Positions 16,944-26,627 are shown, counted from the first letter of the stretch. The stretch: 64,000 nucleotides of DNA from Dokdonella_A sp963834755 (GCA_963834755.1 CAWICQ010000010.1:1-64000); one strand, 5' to 3'. Program-made: numbers and translations. Notes: generated by a model from the letters alone, not told the origin.

Positions 16944-17527
16944 ACGAGCCTGCGTCGAACGACGCCGCGCTGGCGACCGCGCTGCGCGCGCTGCCAGAAT
17001 CCGCGCCCGAGCCGGATCTCTGGCCAGGAATCGTGAGCTCCTTTGGTGCGCGCCGTCGCCGTCGCCATTGGCGCTATGCATTCCCAGTGGCGATCGCCGC
17101 GGCGCTCGCGCTGGCGATGCTGTTGCCGAGATGGCTGGCGCGCGATGTCGAAGCGCCGCAGACGACGATGCTCGTTTCCGCGCCCGCTCAGGAAACGCAC
17201 GCAATGGCTCCGAGTGTTTCGGCCGCCGACGAGATCACGAATCTCAATCGACGCTCGCGCACGCTCGAGCGCTGGATCGCCGCCGTCGCGGCGCGCGCTC
17301 CGCAGGACGGCCGCGATCTGATGGCGGCGGTCGAAGTCGAAGATCTGATTGGCCTCGTCGACGTGCAGCTCGGCGGTGCGCGCGTCGATGGCGATGCGCT
17401 GCCGCTGTGGCGTCAGCGCGTCGCGTTGCTCGAAGACCTGGCCGCGATTCGCGGCAACGCATTTGCGCTCGCCGAAAACGGTGCCGATGCGAATGCGATG
17501 CCCGCATCGTTCAACCCATTGAACTGA
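16922..17527 (+). CDS. Probable anti-sigma factor, single-pass membrane protein
   Basis: 201 residues from the ATG at 16922, inside the end of the sigma gene. A cytoplasmic N-terminal part (1-38) carries an acidic/Pro-rich stretch (LPESAPEPDLWPGI), followed by an RRRRR cluster and one membrane segment (about 45-64). The periplasmic part contains a predicted helical region (about 95-190). No zinc-binding HxxxCxxC motif of the ZAS class is present. The role is inferred from topology and from the 22-base overlap with the sigma gene; the sequence itself does not match a named family by eye. Confidence 0.6.
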   Translation: MSGRDHVDEPASNDAALATALRALPESAPEPDLWPGIVSSFGARRRRRHWRYAFPVAIAAALALAMLLPRWLARDVEAPQTTMLVSAPAQETHAMAPSVSAADEITNLNRRSRTLERWIAAVAARAPQDGRDLMAAVEVEDLIGLVDVQLGGARVDGDALPLWRQRVALLEDLAAIRGNAFALAENGADANAMPASFNPLN

Positions 17528-17538
17528 GAGGTTTGATC

Positions 17539-18795
17539 ATGAAACGGATTCTCCTCATCGCCGGTTCCGCGTTCGCGGTGCAAGGCGCCGCACTGCAAGG
17601 CGCTTGTGCGGCCGACGCGGCGCGCACCGCGAGCACGGCACCGGTCGTCGCGCCAGCCCCGACCGCCGCCGCCGCACAGGCCGCCAAAGCCGAACAGGCG
17701 CGCAAGGAACTCGGCGAGCTGCGCGCGCAGATGCAGGAGCTTTCGCGCAAGATGGCCGATCTCTCGAGCCAGCTCGGCGAAGGCAATCCGCGCTCGTATG
17801 CGATGCGCTATCTCGGCAATCCCGACCACGCGATGATCGGCGTGGTACTCGCCCGCGACGAAAAAGGCGTGCGTCTTTCCGCGGTCACGCCGGACGGTCC
17901 GGCCGCGCGCGCGGGCCTTCGCGAAGGCGACGTGGTCACGACGATCGATCAGCAGTCGCTCGCTGCGTCGAAGCCGAGCGAGTCGCTCGAGAAGGCGCGC
18001 ACGTTGCTGGCCAATCTCAAGGACGGCCAGAGCGTCAGCATCAACTATCTGCGCGGCTCGCAGACGGGCGTCGCCACGTTCGCCGCCGAGCACCGCGAAG
18101 CATGGAACTGGCCGCTCATGATGAGCGAGGATTCCGAGCATCCGTTCCTGCCCAAGGATTTCAACGAGCGCGTGCACGCGGAAGTCGAACGCGCAACCCG
18201 CGAAGCCGAGCGTGTGGCGCAACGCGACACGCGACACATGCAGCTCGAAGTCGAGCGGGCGACGCGCGACGCGATGAAACACATGCCGCGCGATCGCGAA
18301 CTGACGCGCATGGTGATGCCGTGGTGGGGCCTCAACCTCGCGCCGCTGAACGCCGATCTCGGCCGTTATTTCGGCACCGACAAGGGCGTGCTCGTGATCG
18401 CCGCAGACCAGGAATCGCTGCCGGGCATCCGTGCCGGCGACGTGATCACCAGCATCGCGGGCGAAGCGGTCAATCGTCCCGAAGATGCGCTGCGCGCGCT
18501 GCGCGATCAGGCATCCGGCAAGGACGTGCCGATCAAGATCCTGCGCGATCGCAAAACGCTCGCGCTCAACATGAAGGCGCCCGCGTTCAATTCGATCTTC
18601 GACATGCGCGCGACGCCGCCAACTCCACCGACGCCGCCAACTCCGCCGAGCGTGCCGGCTCCTCCAGCGCCCGAATCGCTGCCTGTGCCGCCAGCGCCGC
18701 CATCGCCGAGGGCCTCGCCGGTCTCGGCGCCCGTTGCCTCGCCGCCTGCGCCACCTGCGCCACCGAGTCGTCCCGCTGAGCACAGCGCTTTCTGA
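17539..18795 (+). CDS. Periplasmic protein with two PDZ domains and a proline-rich tail
   Basis: 418 residues from MKRILLIAGSAFAVQG, with a GAGAGG site upstream and a Sec signal peptide (cleavage near residue 25). A coiled-coil helix (about 46-82, KAEQARKELGELRAQMQELS) is followed by PDZ 1 (about 97-175, containing DGPAARAGLREGDVVTTID), a charged helical linker (about 195-245) and PDZ 2 (about 255-345, PGIRAGDVITSIAGEAV). The tail from 355 is a PPTPPTPPTPP/Ala/Ser repeat. No Ser-protease triad is present, so it should bind rather than cut. As third gene of the sigma/anti-sigma operon it could sense misfolded envelope proteins or control the anti-sigma factor; this is inference. Confidence 0.8.
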   Translation: MKRILLIAGSAFAVQGAALQGACAADAARTASTAPVVAPAPTAAAAQAAKAEQARKELGELRAQMQELSRKMADLSSQLGEGNPRSYAMRYLGNPDHAMIGVVLARDEKGVRLSAVTPDGPAARAGLREGDVVTTIDQQSLAASKPSESLEKARTLLANLKDGQSVSINYLRGSQTGVATFAAEHREAWNWPLMMSEDSEHPFLPKDFNERVHAEVERATREAERVAQRDTRHMQLEVERATRDAMKHMPRDRELTRMVMPWWGLNLAPLNADLGRYFGTDKGVLVIAADQESLPGIRAGDVITSIAGEAVNRPEDALRALRDQASGKDVPIKILRDRKTLALNMKAPAFNSIFDMRATPPTPPTPPTPPSVPAPPAPESLPVPPAPPSPRASPVSAPVASPPAPPAPPSRPAEHSAF

Positions 18796-18813
18796 GGCGG
18801 GGGCAGCCTTCCG

Positions 18814-20688
18814 CTACGAAGCCGCTTCGAGTTCCTGCCAGCGCGAATAGGCCGAGTCGAGTTCGGCTTGGCGCGCACTGATTTCCTGATTTGCGGCGAC
18901 GATCGCCGAGCCGCCCTGCTGATAGAACGCGGGATCCTGCAAGCGCGCGTTGAGTGATGCCAGTTCCGTTTCGAGTTGTTCGATGCGCGCGGGCAATTGT
19001 TCGAGCTCGCGTCCTTCCTTGTAGGTGAGCTTGCGCTTGGGCGGCGGAGCCACGGTGTCGACTTTCCTTTTTTCGACCGCCGTGGCCTTGCGCTGCACCG
19101 GTTGCGCGGTCTGGCGCAGCCAATCGCTGTACCCGCCGACGTATTCGCCGACGCGTCCGTCGCCTTCGAGCACGAGCGTGCTGGTGACCACGCGATCGAG
19201 GAATTCGCGATCGTGCGAGACGAGAATCAGCGTGCCGTCGTACGACGCCAGCATTTCCTCGAGCAATTCCAGCGTTTCGACGTCGAGATCGTTGGTCGGC
19301 TCGTCCATCACCAGAAGGTTCGACGGACGCGCGAACAATTTCGCGAGCAACAACCGGTTGCGCTCGCCGCCGGAAAGCGCGGTGATCGGCGCGCGCGCGC
19401 GTTCCGGCGAAAAGAGAAAATCCTGCAGGTAGCCGAGCGCGTGCTTGCGCGCGCCGCCGACCTCGATGTACTCGGCGCCTTCGGATACATTGTCGAGCGC
19501 GCTCAGGTCTTCGCGCAGTTGTACGCGATGCTGATCGAAATAGGCAATTTCAAGCCCGGTTCCCAAAGTCACTTCGCCCGATTGCGGGGCGATCTCGCCG
19601 AGCAGAAGCTTGAGGAGCGTCGTTTTTCCCGATCCGTTCGCGCCGATGAGGCCGACGCGATCGCCGCGCAGGATCGTGGTCGTCAACCCGGCAACGATCG
19701 ATTGGCCGCTGTATGCAAAGCGAATATCGTCGACGGCGATCACGCGACGCCCCGACGAAGACGCCGCGCCGAGGCGGAGCTTCGCAGTGCCGGCGGCTTC
19801 GCGCCTTGCCGCGCGTTCGCGGCGCATCGATTCGAGCGCGCGCACGCGGCCTTCGTTGCGCGTCCGCCGCGCCTTGATGCCCTGGCGGATCCACACTTCT
19901 TCCTGCGCCAGCTTGCGATCGAAGTGCGCGTTTGCCTGTGCTTGGGCATGCGTGCGCTCCTCGCGACGTCGCAGGTAGTTGTCGTAGTCGCCGGGCCAGC
20001 TCGTGACGCCGCCCCGATCGATTTCGACGATGCGCGTGGCCAGCGCGCGCAGGAAGCGACGATCGTGCGTGACGAACACCAGACTGCCGGCGAAAGCGAG
20101 CAGCAATTGTTCGAGCCACGCGATCGCGTCGATGTCCAGATGGTTGGTCGGCTCGTCGAGCAGCAGTACATCGGGCTCGAGCACGAGCGCACGCGCGAGC
20201 AGCACCCGACGCTTCATGCCGCCCGACAGCGACGCGAAGTCGTCCTCCTCCGGCAATTGCAGACGCGTGAGCACGTTGGTCACGCGCTGATCGATGTTCC
20301 AGCCGCGTTCGGCATCGATGCGAGCCTGGACCGCGGCGAGCGCTTCGGTGTTTCCTGCATGGTCCAGATGATGGGAAAGATGATGGAATTCCGCGAGTAG
20401 CGCGCCGATATGTCCAAGGGCGCCGGCGACGACGTCGAAAACCGAGCCCGCGACGTCGTGCGGAACCTCCTGCGCGAGGCGCGCAATGCGCACGTCGCTC
20501 TGCACGCGAACTTCGCCCGCGTCGGCGCGGATTTCGCCGGCGATGAGTCGCAGCAATGTCGATTTTCCGGCGCCGTTGCGGCCGACCACACAGATGCGCT
20601 CGCCGCGCTCGATCGCAAGATCCGCGCGTTCGATCAACAATGGGCCGCCGACCGAGTAATCGACGTTGACGAGATTGACGAGGGACAT
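18814..20688 (-). CDS. uup: ABC-F ATPase, Uup type
   Basis: 624 residues with two ATPase domains and no membrane segment. Domain 1: Walker A GRNGAGKS, signature LSGGMKRRVLLARAL, Walker B VLLLDEPTNHLD. Domain 2: GANGSGKTT, LSGGERNRLLLAKLF, LLVMDEPTNDLD. The linker is arginine-rich. The C-terminal coiled coil (about 545-624) begins KRKLTYKEGRELEQLPARIE, which is characteristic of Uup, a DNA-binding/ribosome-associated ABC-F protein linked to transposon excision and ribosome function. It ends 18 bases from the convergent PDZ gene. Confidence 0.94.
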   Translation of the reverse strand: MSLVNLVNVDYSVGGPLLIERADLAIERGERICVVGRNGAGKSTLLRLIAGEIRADAGEVRVQSDVRIARLAQEVPHDVAGSVFDVVAGALGHIGALLAEFHHLSHHLDHAGNTEALAAVQARIDAERGWNIDQRVTNVLTRLQLPEEDDFASLSGGMKRRVLLARALVLEPDVLLLDEPTNHLDIDAIAWLEQLLLAFAGSLVFVTHDRRFLRALATRIVEIDRGGVTSWPGDYDNYLRRREERTHAQAQANAHFDRKLAQEEVWIRQGIKARRTRNEGRVRALESMRRERAARREAAGTAKLRLGAASSSGRRVIAVDDIRFAYSGQSIVAGLTTTILRGDRVGLIGANGSGKTTLLKLLLGEIAPQSGEVTLGTGLEIAYFDQHRVQLREDLSALDNVSEGAEYIEVGGARKHALGYLQDFLFSPERARAPITALSGGERNRLLLAKLFARPSNLLVMDEPTNDLDVETLELLEEMLASYDGTLILVSHDREFLDRVVTSTLVLEGDGRVGEYVGGYSDWLRQTAQPVQRKATAVEKRKVDTVAPPPKRKLTYKEGRELEQLPARIEQLETELASLNARLQDPAFYQQGGSAIVAANQEISARQAELDSAYSRWQELEAAS

Positions 20689-20768
20689 GCTCGCTGGCGA
20701 CGTTTCCTTAGCGGCCTATTGTGCCGCGTTCCTGCGTCGCCGTTTTCTGGAGAACTCTGCGTCGTACG

Positions 20769-21803
20769 TCAGGCGGCCTGCAACGCCAGGTTGCCGCGTC
20801 GAAGCGAAACCGCGCGCTCGATCACTTCGTATCCCGCGTCCGCGCGATGGGCTTGTTCGCTCAACAGGCGGCGATACGCGCGTGCACGCGGCAGTCCTTG
20901 ATACAGACCGAGAATATGCCGGCTGATGTGCTGCAGCCGATCGCCGCGCGCGAGGTGTGCCTCGACGTACGGCCGCAATCTTGCGAGCACTTCGTCGCGA
21001 TCCGGCAACGGCGTCGAAAAGAGTGCGTGCTCGACGTCGGCGATGCGATACGGATCGTGGTACGCGGTGCGCCCGAGCATCACGCCGTCGACGTGGCGAA
21101 GATGTTCGCGCACGTCGTCGACCGTCGCGATGCCGCCGTTGACGACGATCGTGAGATCTGGAAATTCGCGCTTCAGCCGATACACGCGCTCGTAGTTGAG
21201 CGGCGGGACCTCGCGATTTTCCTTCGGCGAGAGTCCTTCGAGCCAGGCCTTGCGCGCGTGCACGACGAAGACGCTGCATCCGGTCGCGCGCACGATTTCG
21301 ACGAAGCGCTCGAGGTCCGCGTACTCGTCCTGCTCGTCGACGCCGAGCCGGCATTTGACCGTGACCGGGATCGACACCGCCGCACGCATCGAAGCGACGC
21401 AATCGGCGACCAGCGCCGGCTCGCGCATCAGGCACGCGCCGAAGCGGCCGGACTGCACGCGGTCCGACGGGCAGCCGACGTTGAGATTGATTTCGTCGTA
21501 GCCCATATCCGCACCGACGCGCGCCGCGAGCGCCAGCTCGCGCGGATCGGCGCCGCCGAGTTGCAGCGCCACCGGATGCTCGGCCGGATCGAAACCGAGC
21601 AGGCGCTCGCGATCGCCATGCAGTACTGCTGGCGCGGTCACCATCTCGGTGTAGAGGTGCACGTGCGGCGACAGCAGGCGATGGAAATAGCGGCAGTGAC
21701 GATCGGTCCAATCCATCATCGGCGCAACAAGTAGCCGCCACGGCGAGACCTTTTCCGTTTTGCGTGCGATTTCCGCGACTTCTGCTGCCTCGATCATTCC
21801 CAT
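20769..21803 (-). CDS. dusA: tRNA-dihydrouridine(20/20a) synthase DusA
   Basis: 344 residues, close to E. coli DusA throughout. This FMN enzyme reduces U20 and U20a in tRNA with NADPH. The N-terminus has VAPMMDWTDRHCRYFHRLLS; the catalytic cysteine lies in NLNVGCPSDRVQSGRFGACL (about 110); HARKAWLEGLSPKENREVPP and NGGIATVDDVREHL follow. The C-terminal helical domain begins near residue 265 (HISRHILGLYQGLPRARAYR). It is transcribed separately from uup, 80 bases away. The space 21804-21960 upstream shows no clear feature. Confidence 0.96.
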   Translation of the reverse strand: MGMIEAAEVAEIARKTEKVSPWRLLVAPMMDWTDRHCRYFHRLLSPHVHLYTEMVTAPAVLHGDRERLLGFDPAEHPVALQLGGADPRELALAARVGADMGYDEINLNVGCPSDRVQSGRFGACLMREPALVADCVASMRAAVSIPVTVKCRLGVDEQDEYADLERFVEIVRATGCSVFVVHARKAWLEGLSPKENREVPPLNYERVYRLKREFPDLTIVVNGGIATVDDVREHLRHVDGVMLGRTAYHDPYRIADVEHALFSTPLPDRDEVLARLRPYVEAHLARGDRLQHISRHILGLYQGLPRARAYRRLLSEQAHRADAGYEVIERAVSLRRGNLALQAA

Positions 21804-21960
21804 TTTGTTTCCGCTCTTTCCCGTAGGTTCCCGCCGATTTTTGGCGCTACTGTATCAATGACGTGCCAAAATTTCCGCGGCGAGGTCGGTTCGAAGTGCT
21901 CACGACACACGGGCAGTGGCGGAGGGTGCGGTTCGCGGAAGATCGGTAGAGGGTGTTGTT

Positions 21961-22719
21961 TTACGGCTCGTTGGTTCCGTCGCGCACTAGGGACTGGATC
22001 GTCGGCGCGACCAATAACCGGCGTCCGGTCCGTTCGAATCTTGCGGTATGTGCGTATGCGAGCAGCACCGCCTTGCCAGCGAAATAGAACGCGGCATAAA
22101 ACAAGAGGGCGGACCGCACCATCTCGGAGTGCGGGTCCGGAAGCCAGCGCGGAATTGCCACCGCCATGTTCTTGAGCAATGTGAGCCCAACATACGCCAC
22201 GGCGATAATGAGGGGGATGGGAATGGCGACGAGCTTAAACCAATCGTACACATCTTCTGACGAAGCACGGATGCGCGCCACCATACGCCGAGTGTTACCG
22301 GCGAAGAAATACAACTCCACAATGCCTTCAGCCAAGATGACGGCCACTGGAATTTCGAACAAACGGAGAAACCCCGGCTGGTTCAAGATCGCTACAAAAT
22401 CATGAAATCCGATTACGAATAGCGGAATGGCAATCAGGAAACCGAAGATCAAGCCAAAGCCGAGCAAGAATCCGCGCAGCGCTTCGCGTGGTGTCCGGTG
22501 ATTCTCGCCCGCGTCACCGATCACCGAAAACACGACGACCCGAACCAGCTCGATCGGCCAAAGAATCAGTAAGCTGTCGAGCCATTCGCCGGACCACACC
22601 CACTCCGGAGTCAAGGCGCTGTAAGCAAGGCCTGTCGCGATAAACGCCGGAACCCAAGCGGACATGGCGACCGCTTGCCAATCGGTTCTGCTGTCCGCAA
22701 CGGATTGCATCGGCTTCAA
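21961..22719 (-). CDS. Multi-pass membrane protein of unknown function
   Basis: 252 residues, with five to six hydrophobic segments at about 17-35, 45-70, 85-108, 115-140, 160-185 and 205-225. It ends in a short basic soluble tail. An N-terminal stretch has GEWLDSLLILWPIELVRVVVFSVIG. I do not recognise the family. Base composition is visibly lower in GC than the flanking genes and it uses AAA, GAA, AAT and ATA codons more freely, which suggests later acquisition. It stands alone, convergent to nothing and 290 bases from the divergent tonB-like gene; that gap shows no gene. Confidence 0.7.
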   Translation of the reverse strand: MKPMQSVADSRTDWQAVAMSAWVPAFIATGLAYSALTPEWVWSGEWLDSLLILWPIELVRVVVFSVIGDAGENHRTPREALRGFLLGFGLIFGFLIAIPLFVIGFHDFVAILNQPGFLRLFEIPVAVILAEGIVELYFFAGNTRRMVARIRASSEDVYDWFKLVAIPIPLIIAVAYVGLTLLKNMAVAIPRWLPDPHSEMVRSALLFYAAFYFAGKAVLLAYAHTARFERTGRRLLVAPTIQSLVRDGTNEP

Positions 22720-23011
22720 TTATATGCGGATGCCTTAAAGACCCTGGCAATGCCGCCGCGCGGTTCGCCGCCGCCGGCAGGTCTCCCCCGAGCTCGCACG
22801 ATACCGCGCGCGCGCTGATCCCGGTTTTCCACGATTTCCAGGACACACATATATCGACGCCGCGCTTGAATGTCGACGGGCGCCGACGATTCCGACGCGA
22901 ACCGCGCGTCCTTTGCAATGATCGGATGCGGCCTTCGACATCGAGCCCGGTTAACCCCGCCGTCCATCGATCATCGTTTCAACCTCCAGCCAATCGACCG
23001 GAGGAGACGCC

Positions 23012-23665
23012 ATGGCGACCGCGACGATCATGCAGAAACCGGCGCTGGACTGGCTGCGCATCGGTGCATGGAGCGGCAGCTTTGCCGCGCACGTCAGCAT
23101 CCTGTTGCTGATCGCATTGCCGATGACGGTGCCCGCGACGCGCGAGCACGCGACGACGATTGTGGCGCGCTGGATCGAGCCGGAGATCCCACCGACGTTC
23201 CCCGAACCGCCGCCGCCGCAAGCGCCGCATCACGTGCAGAAGACGCCGGCACACACGATGACGACGCCACCGACGAACGTTGCCTCATCCGATGCGAACA
23301 CGCCGCCGACGCCAACCGCCAATCCGGTGACACCGCCCGGTCCGCCGGACATCGCGCCACCGACCGCGGACGACATCGGATCGGGTGCCTCGCAGATGCT
23401 CGCGTATGCGTCGCCGCTGCAGCCGAGATATCCACCACAGTCGATGCGCGCTCACGAGCAAGGCACCGTGATGCTGCGCGTGCTTGTCGATGAAACCGGC
23501 GTTCCGCAGCGTATCGAGATCGCGCGAAGCTCCGGACATACGCGGCTCGACGCCGCCGCGCGCGAGAGCGTATCGCACGCACGCTTCCGGCCGGTCATGC
23601 GCAATGGCCGGGCGACATCGGCCTGGGGCATCGTGCCGATCGAATTCCGGATCGATCACGGATGA
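23012..23665 (+). CDS. TonB family energy-transducing protein
   Basis: 217 residues. One N-terminal membrane helix (about 22-42) is followed by a proline-rich periplasm-spanning region (about 55-125, PEPPPPQAPHHVQK, TPPGPPDIAPP) and a C-terminal TonB domain (about 128-217) with QPRYPPQSMRAHEQGTVMLRV (positions about 136-156) and the closing FRPVMRNGRATSAWG ... VPIEFRI. It transmits proton-motive force to outer-membrane receptors. ExbB/ExbD genes are not adjacent, so it may be an accessory TonB. GGAGG lies eight bases before the ATG. Confidence 0.93.
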   Translation: MATATIMQKPALDWLRIGAWSGSFAAHVSILLLIALPMTVPATREHATTIVARWIEPEIPPTFPEPPPPQAPHHVQKTPAHTMTTPPTNVASSDANTPPTPTANPVTPPGPPDIAPPTADDIGSGASQMLAYASPLQPRYPPQSMRAHEQGTVMLRVLVDETGVPQRIEIARSSGHTRLDAAARESVSHARFRPVMRNGRATSAWGIVPIEFRIDHG

Positions 23666-23753
23666 TCGCGTTGCAATCGATTCGTTCGCGACGCACGCGC
23701 GCTCGGGTAAAGTAAGCGCTCAGCGGCGAATGCGCCGCGCTTCGGCCTGACGC

Positions 23754-24242
23754 ATGGATATCCACAGTCTCTGGTACGTGCTTGCCGCCGTTCTCATCGT
23801 GATCGGATTCATCGGGGCCGTGCTGCCGGCGCTGCCAGGGACGCCGCTCGTATTCGCCGGCATGCTGATCGCGGCGTGGGCGGATGGATTCCGGCACGTG
23901 GGCCTGTGGACATTGATCGGGCTCGGCGCGCTGACGGTGATCGCGATCGGCGTCGACTTTCTCGCCGGACTCGCCGGCGCGAAACGCGTCGGCGCGAGTC
24001 GTCTCGCGTTGATCGGCGCCGCGCTGGGCACGCTCGTGGGTCTTTTCTTCGGCGTTGTCGGTCTCTTGCTCGGGCCGTTCGTCGGCGCGCTGATCGGCGA
24101 GCTCTTCGCGGGCGGCACGCTTCGGCGCGCGACGAACGTCGGCGTCGGCGCGTGGATCGGATTCCTGGTCGGCACGGTGCTCAAGCTCGGCGTCTGTTTC
24201 GCGATGCTCGGATTGTTCGCGCTCGCGTTCATTGCGAACTGA
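23754..24242 (+). CDS. DUF456 family membrane protein
   Basis: 162 residues, nearly all hydrophobic with glycine-rich segments: helices at about 5-45, 50-75, 85-130 and 135-160. The motif IGAVLPALPGTPLVFAGML near the N-terminus and FGVVGLLLGPFVGALIGEL in the second half are characteristic of DUF456. The function of the family is unknown. It is convergent with the GFA-family gene, whose stop lies 12 bases away. Confidence 0.88.
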   Translation: MDIHSLWYVLAAVLIVIGFIGAVLPALPGTPLVFAGMLIAAWADGFRHVGLWTLIGLGALTVIAIGVDFLAGLAGAKRVGASRLALIGAALGTLVGLFFGVVGLLLGPFVGALIGELFAGGTLRRATNVGVGAWIGFLVGTVLKLGVCFAMLGLFALAFIAN

Positions 24243-24254
24243 TCGTCAGGAGAC

Positions 24255-24656
24255 TCAATCCGCGGCCGAAAGATGCGCGATCGCGGCCTCGCTGCGCGCG
24301 CGATCGCGGTCGTCGAATGGCGTGACCTGCACGGACTCGATCGTGTCGGCGTCGATGCAGCGCACGTTGACGTCGACGCCGTCCGGATTCGAGCGCGGGA
24401 TGTAGAAGCTCTTGACGCCGCAGTATCGGCAGAACCGATGCTTCGCGGCGCCGGTGTTGAACGTGTATTCGTCGAGCGCATCCGCCCCGGAAACGAGGCG
24501 AAACCGCGCCGCCGGCACGATCAGATGGACGAATCCGGTCATCCGGCAGATCGAGCAGTTGCAGTCGAGCGCTTCGATGCGCGCCGGCGCGTCGACCTCG
24601 AAACGCACGCGCCCGCAATGGCATCCGCCGTGATGCGTGACTAGGCCGTTGGTCAT
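24255..24656 (-). CDS. GFA family (glutathione-dependent formaldehyde-activating-like/CENP-V) zinc protein
   Basis: 133 residues from the second of two close ATGs; GGAGG stands seven bases before this one but abuts the other. Zinc ligands are seen in GGCHCGRVRFE (about 8-18), DCNCSICRMTG (about 29-39) and FCRYCGVKSFYIPRSNP (about 78-94). The fold is that of Gfa/CENP-V proteins, but most bacterial members have no proven formaldehyde activity, so the call stops at family level. The upstream space to the DUF885 gene (24657-24845) holds divergent promoters but no motif I can name. Confidence 0.9.
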   Translation of the reverse strand: MTNGLVTHHGGCHCGRVRFEVDAPARIEALDCNCSICRMTGFVHLIVPAARFRLVSGADALDEYTFNTGAAKHRFCRYCGVKSFYIPRSNPDGVDVNVRCIDADTIESVQVTPFDDRDRARSEAAIAHLSAAD

Positions 24657-24845
24657 GGGCATTCCTCCGGAGCGCGGATTTTCGCGCAATGCGTCGCGCG
24701 TTGGAAATGGGCCGTCTGCCGGCGGCGCGCGGCACGCTGCGGTGAATCGTTGCGTCGCGTCGACGAGCGTGCCGGCGCAACACCTTTGGCACATAGTGAA
24801 ACGCAACGCGTCGAGTAGCGTGCGCTATCCCGGAAGGAGGCAGCC

Positions 24846-26627
24846 ATGTCGACACGTCGCGCATTCGCGTTGGTGCTCGCCGCGACTCTCACGTTCGCGA
24901 GCAATGCATTTCCCGCCAGCAAGCCGGCCGCGCCCACCACGCCGGAGTGGATCGCGCGCAGCAATGCCGATGCACAGCCGCTGCTCAAGGTGTTCGGCGA
25001 TTTCGGACCCGAGTTCGCCGCGCGATTGGGCGTCAAGGGCTACGACGATCGCGTCTCTTCGTTTCCATTGGACGCGCCGCAGCGATTCCGCAAGGCCATC
25101 GGAGAGGCGCGCGACGGGCTCAAGGCAAAGCTCGCGGAAGAGAAAGATCCGCAGGTCCGGCAGGATCTCAAGATCATGATCGACGCCGCGTCGCTGCCGA
25201 TCGATACGAGCCTGCTCAACGAAAAATACCTGCTGCCCTACACGAACGTCGGCCAGACGATCTTCTTCGGCGAGTTCAATCTGCTGCAAGACGAGGTCGA
25301 CGCGAAACGCCGGCCGAGCGCGCTGACGCGCCTCAAGCGCTATACCGGTCTGGAGAAGGGCTACACGCCGGTGACGACGCAGGCGAAGGCGCAGTTCGAA
25401 GCAGCGATGGGCGACAAGAAGCTGCTCGGACCGTTCAAGGGCCAGGTCGATCAGGATCTCGCCAACACCACGAGCTACGTCGACGGCATCCGCAAGCTCT
25501 ATGTGAAATACAAGATCGGCGGCGCCGACAAGGCGCTCGACGCGCTCGCCGCGCAGCTCAAGGACTACGACGACTGGATCAAGTCGACGGTGATGCCGCT
25601 CGCGCGCGACGACTTCAGGCTGCCGCCCGAGCTCTACGCCGACAACCTCAAGAATGTCGGCCTCGACATTGCGCCGGACGCGCTGATTGCGAAGGCCGAG
25701 CTCGCCTACGCCGAAATCCGCAACGAAATGCGCGCGATAGCGCCGCTGGTCGCGAAGGAGCACGACCTCAGCGTCAGCGATTACCGCGACGTGATCCGCG
25801 CGCTGAAAAAAGACCAGATGCCGCGCGACAAGATCGAGCCGACATACCACGAAGTCATCGGCAAGATCGAGGACATCATCCGCCGCGAGCACATCGTCAC
25901 GCTGCCCGAGCGCGCGATGCTGATGCGGGTCGCTTCGGACGCCGAAACCGCTGCGCAGCCCGCGCCGCACATGGATCCGCCGCCGCTGATCGGCAACAAG
26001 GGCGAACGCGGCACGTTCGTGTTGACGCTCGGCAATCCGAGCGCCAGCGGAAATGCCGAGAGCTACGACGATTTCAATCATCCGTACGCGACCTGGACGC
26101 TGACCGCGCACGAGGGCCGGCCAGGTCACGAGCTGCAGTTCTCGGCGATGGTCGAGCGCGGCGTGTCGCTCGCGCGCAGCCTGTTCGCGTTCAACAGCGT
26201 CAACGTCGAAGGCTGGGCGTTGTACTCGGAAGCCGAGATGAAGCCGTTCGAGCCGCTCGACGGCCAGCTGTTCGCGTTGCAGGCGCGCCTGCAGCGCGCG
26301 GCGCGCGCGATTCTCGATCCGATGGTCAATCTCGGCCGCATCAGCCCGGAACGCGCCAAGGAAGTGCTGACCGATGAGGTCGTGCTGTCGCCCGCCTATG
26401 CGCGTCAGGAGATCGACCGCTACACGTTCCGCGCGCCGGGCCAGGCCACGAGTTATTTCTACGGCTACACGAAGCTGATGGAGTTGCGTGCCGACACCGA
26501 AATCAAGCTCGGCAAGAAATTCAATCGCCAGGCGTTCAACGATTTCGTGATCGGACAAGGCCTGTTGCCGCCGACGCTTCTGCGCGAGGCGGTGGAAACC
26601 TCGTTCATTCCCGAGCAGATGAAGTAA
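24846..26627 (+). CDS. DUF885 family secreted protein, possible metallopeptidase
   Basis: 593 residues with a Sec signal peptide (MSTRRAFALVLAATLTFASN, cleavage near residue 24). The family hallmark lies at about 420-430 in TLTAHEGRPGHELQFSAM, an HEGxPGH pattern that resembles a zinc-peptidase HExxH site with an insertion. A conserved NVEGWALYSE follows, with an acidic residue placed to act as a third ligand, then GQATSYFYGYTKLMELR near 540. Length fits the family (about 580-620). The substrate is unknown; peptidase activity is a family prediction. Confidence 0.88.
   Translation: MSTRRAFALVLAATLTFASNAFPASKPAAPTTPEWIARSNADAQPLLKVFGDFGPEFAARLGVKGYDDRVSSFPLDAPQRFRKAIGEARDGLKAKLAEEKDPQVRQDLKIMIDAASLPIDTSLLNEKYLLPYTNVGQTIFFGEFNLLQDEVDAKRRPSALTRLKRYTGLEKGYTPVTTQAKAQFEAAMGDKKLLGPFKGQVDQDLANTTSYVDGIRKLYVKYKIGGADKALDALAAQLKDYDDWIKSTVMPLARDDFRLPPELYADNLKNVGLDIAPDALIAKAELAYAEIRNEMRAIAPLVAKEHDLSVSDYRDVIRALKKDQMPRDKIEPTYHEVIGKIEDIIRREHIVTLPERAMLMRVASDAETAAQPAPHMDPPPLIGNKGERGTFVLTLGNPSASGNAESYDDFNHPYATWTLTAHEGRPGHELQFSAMVERGVSLARSLFAFNSVNVEGWALYSEAEMKPFEPLDGQLFALQARLQRAARAILDPMVNLGRISPERAKEVLTDEVVLSPAYARQEIDRYTFRAPGQATSYFYGYTKLMELRADTEIKLGKKFNRQAFNDFVIGQGLLPPTLLREAVETSFIPEQMK

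Noticed and set aside
22716..22967. Minus-strand frames of 68-134 codons between the membrane protein and the tonB-like gene
   Set aside because: Arg/Gly-rich text with no start signal; the region is better explained as the divergent promoter space.
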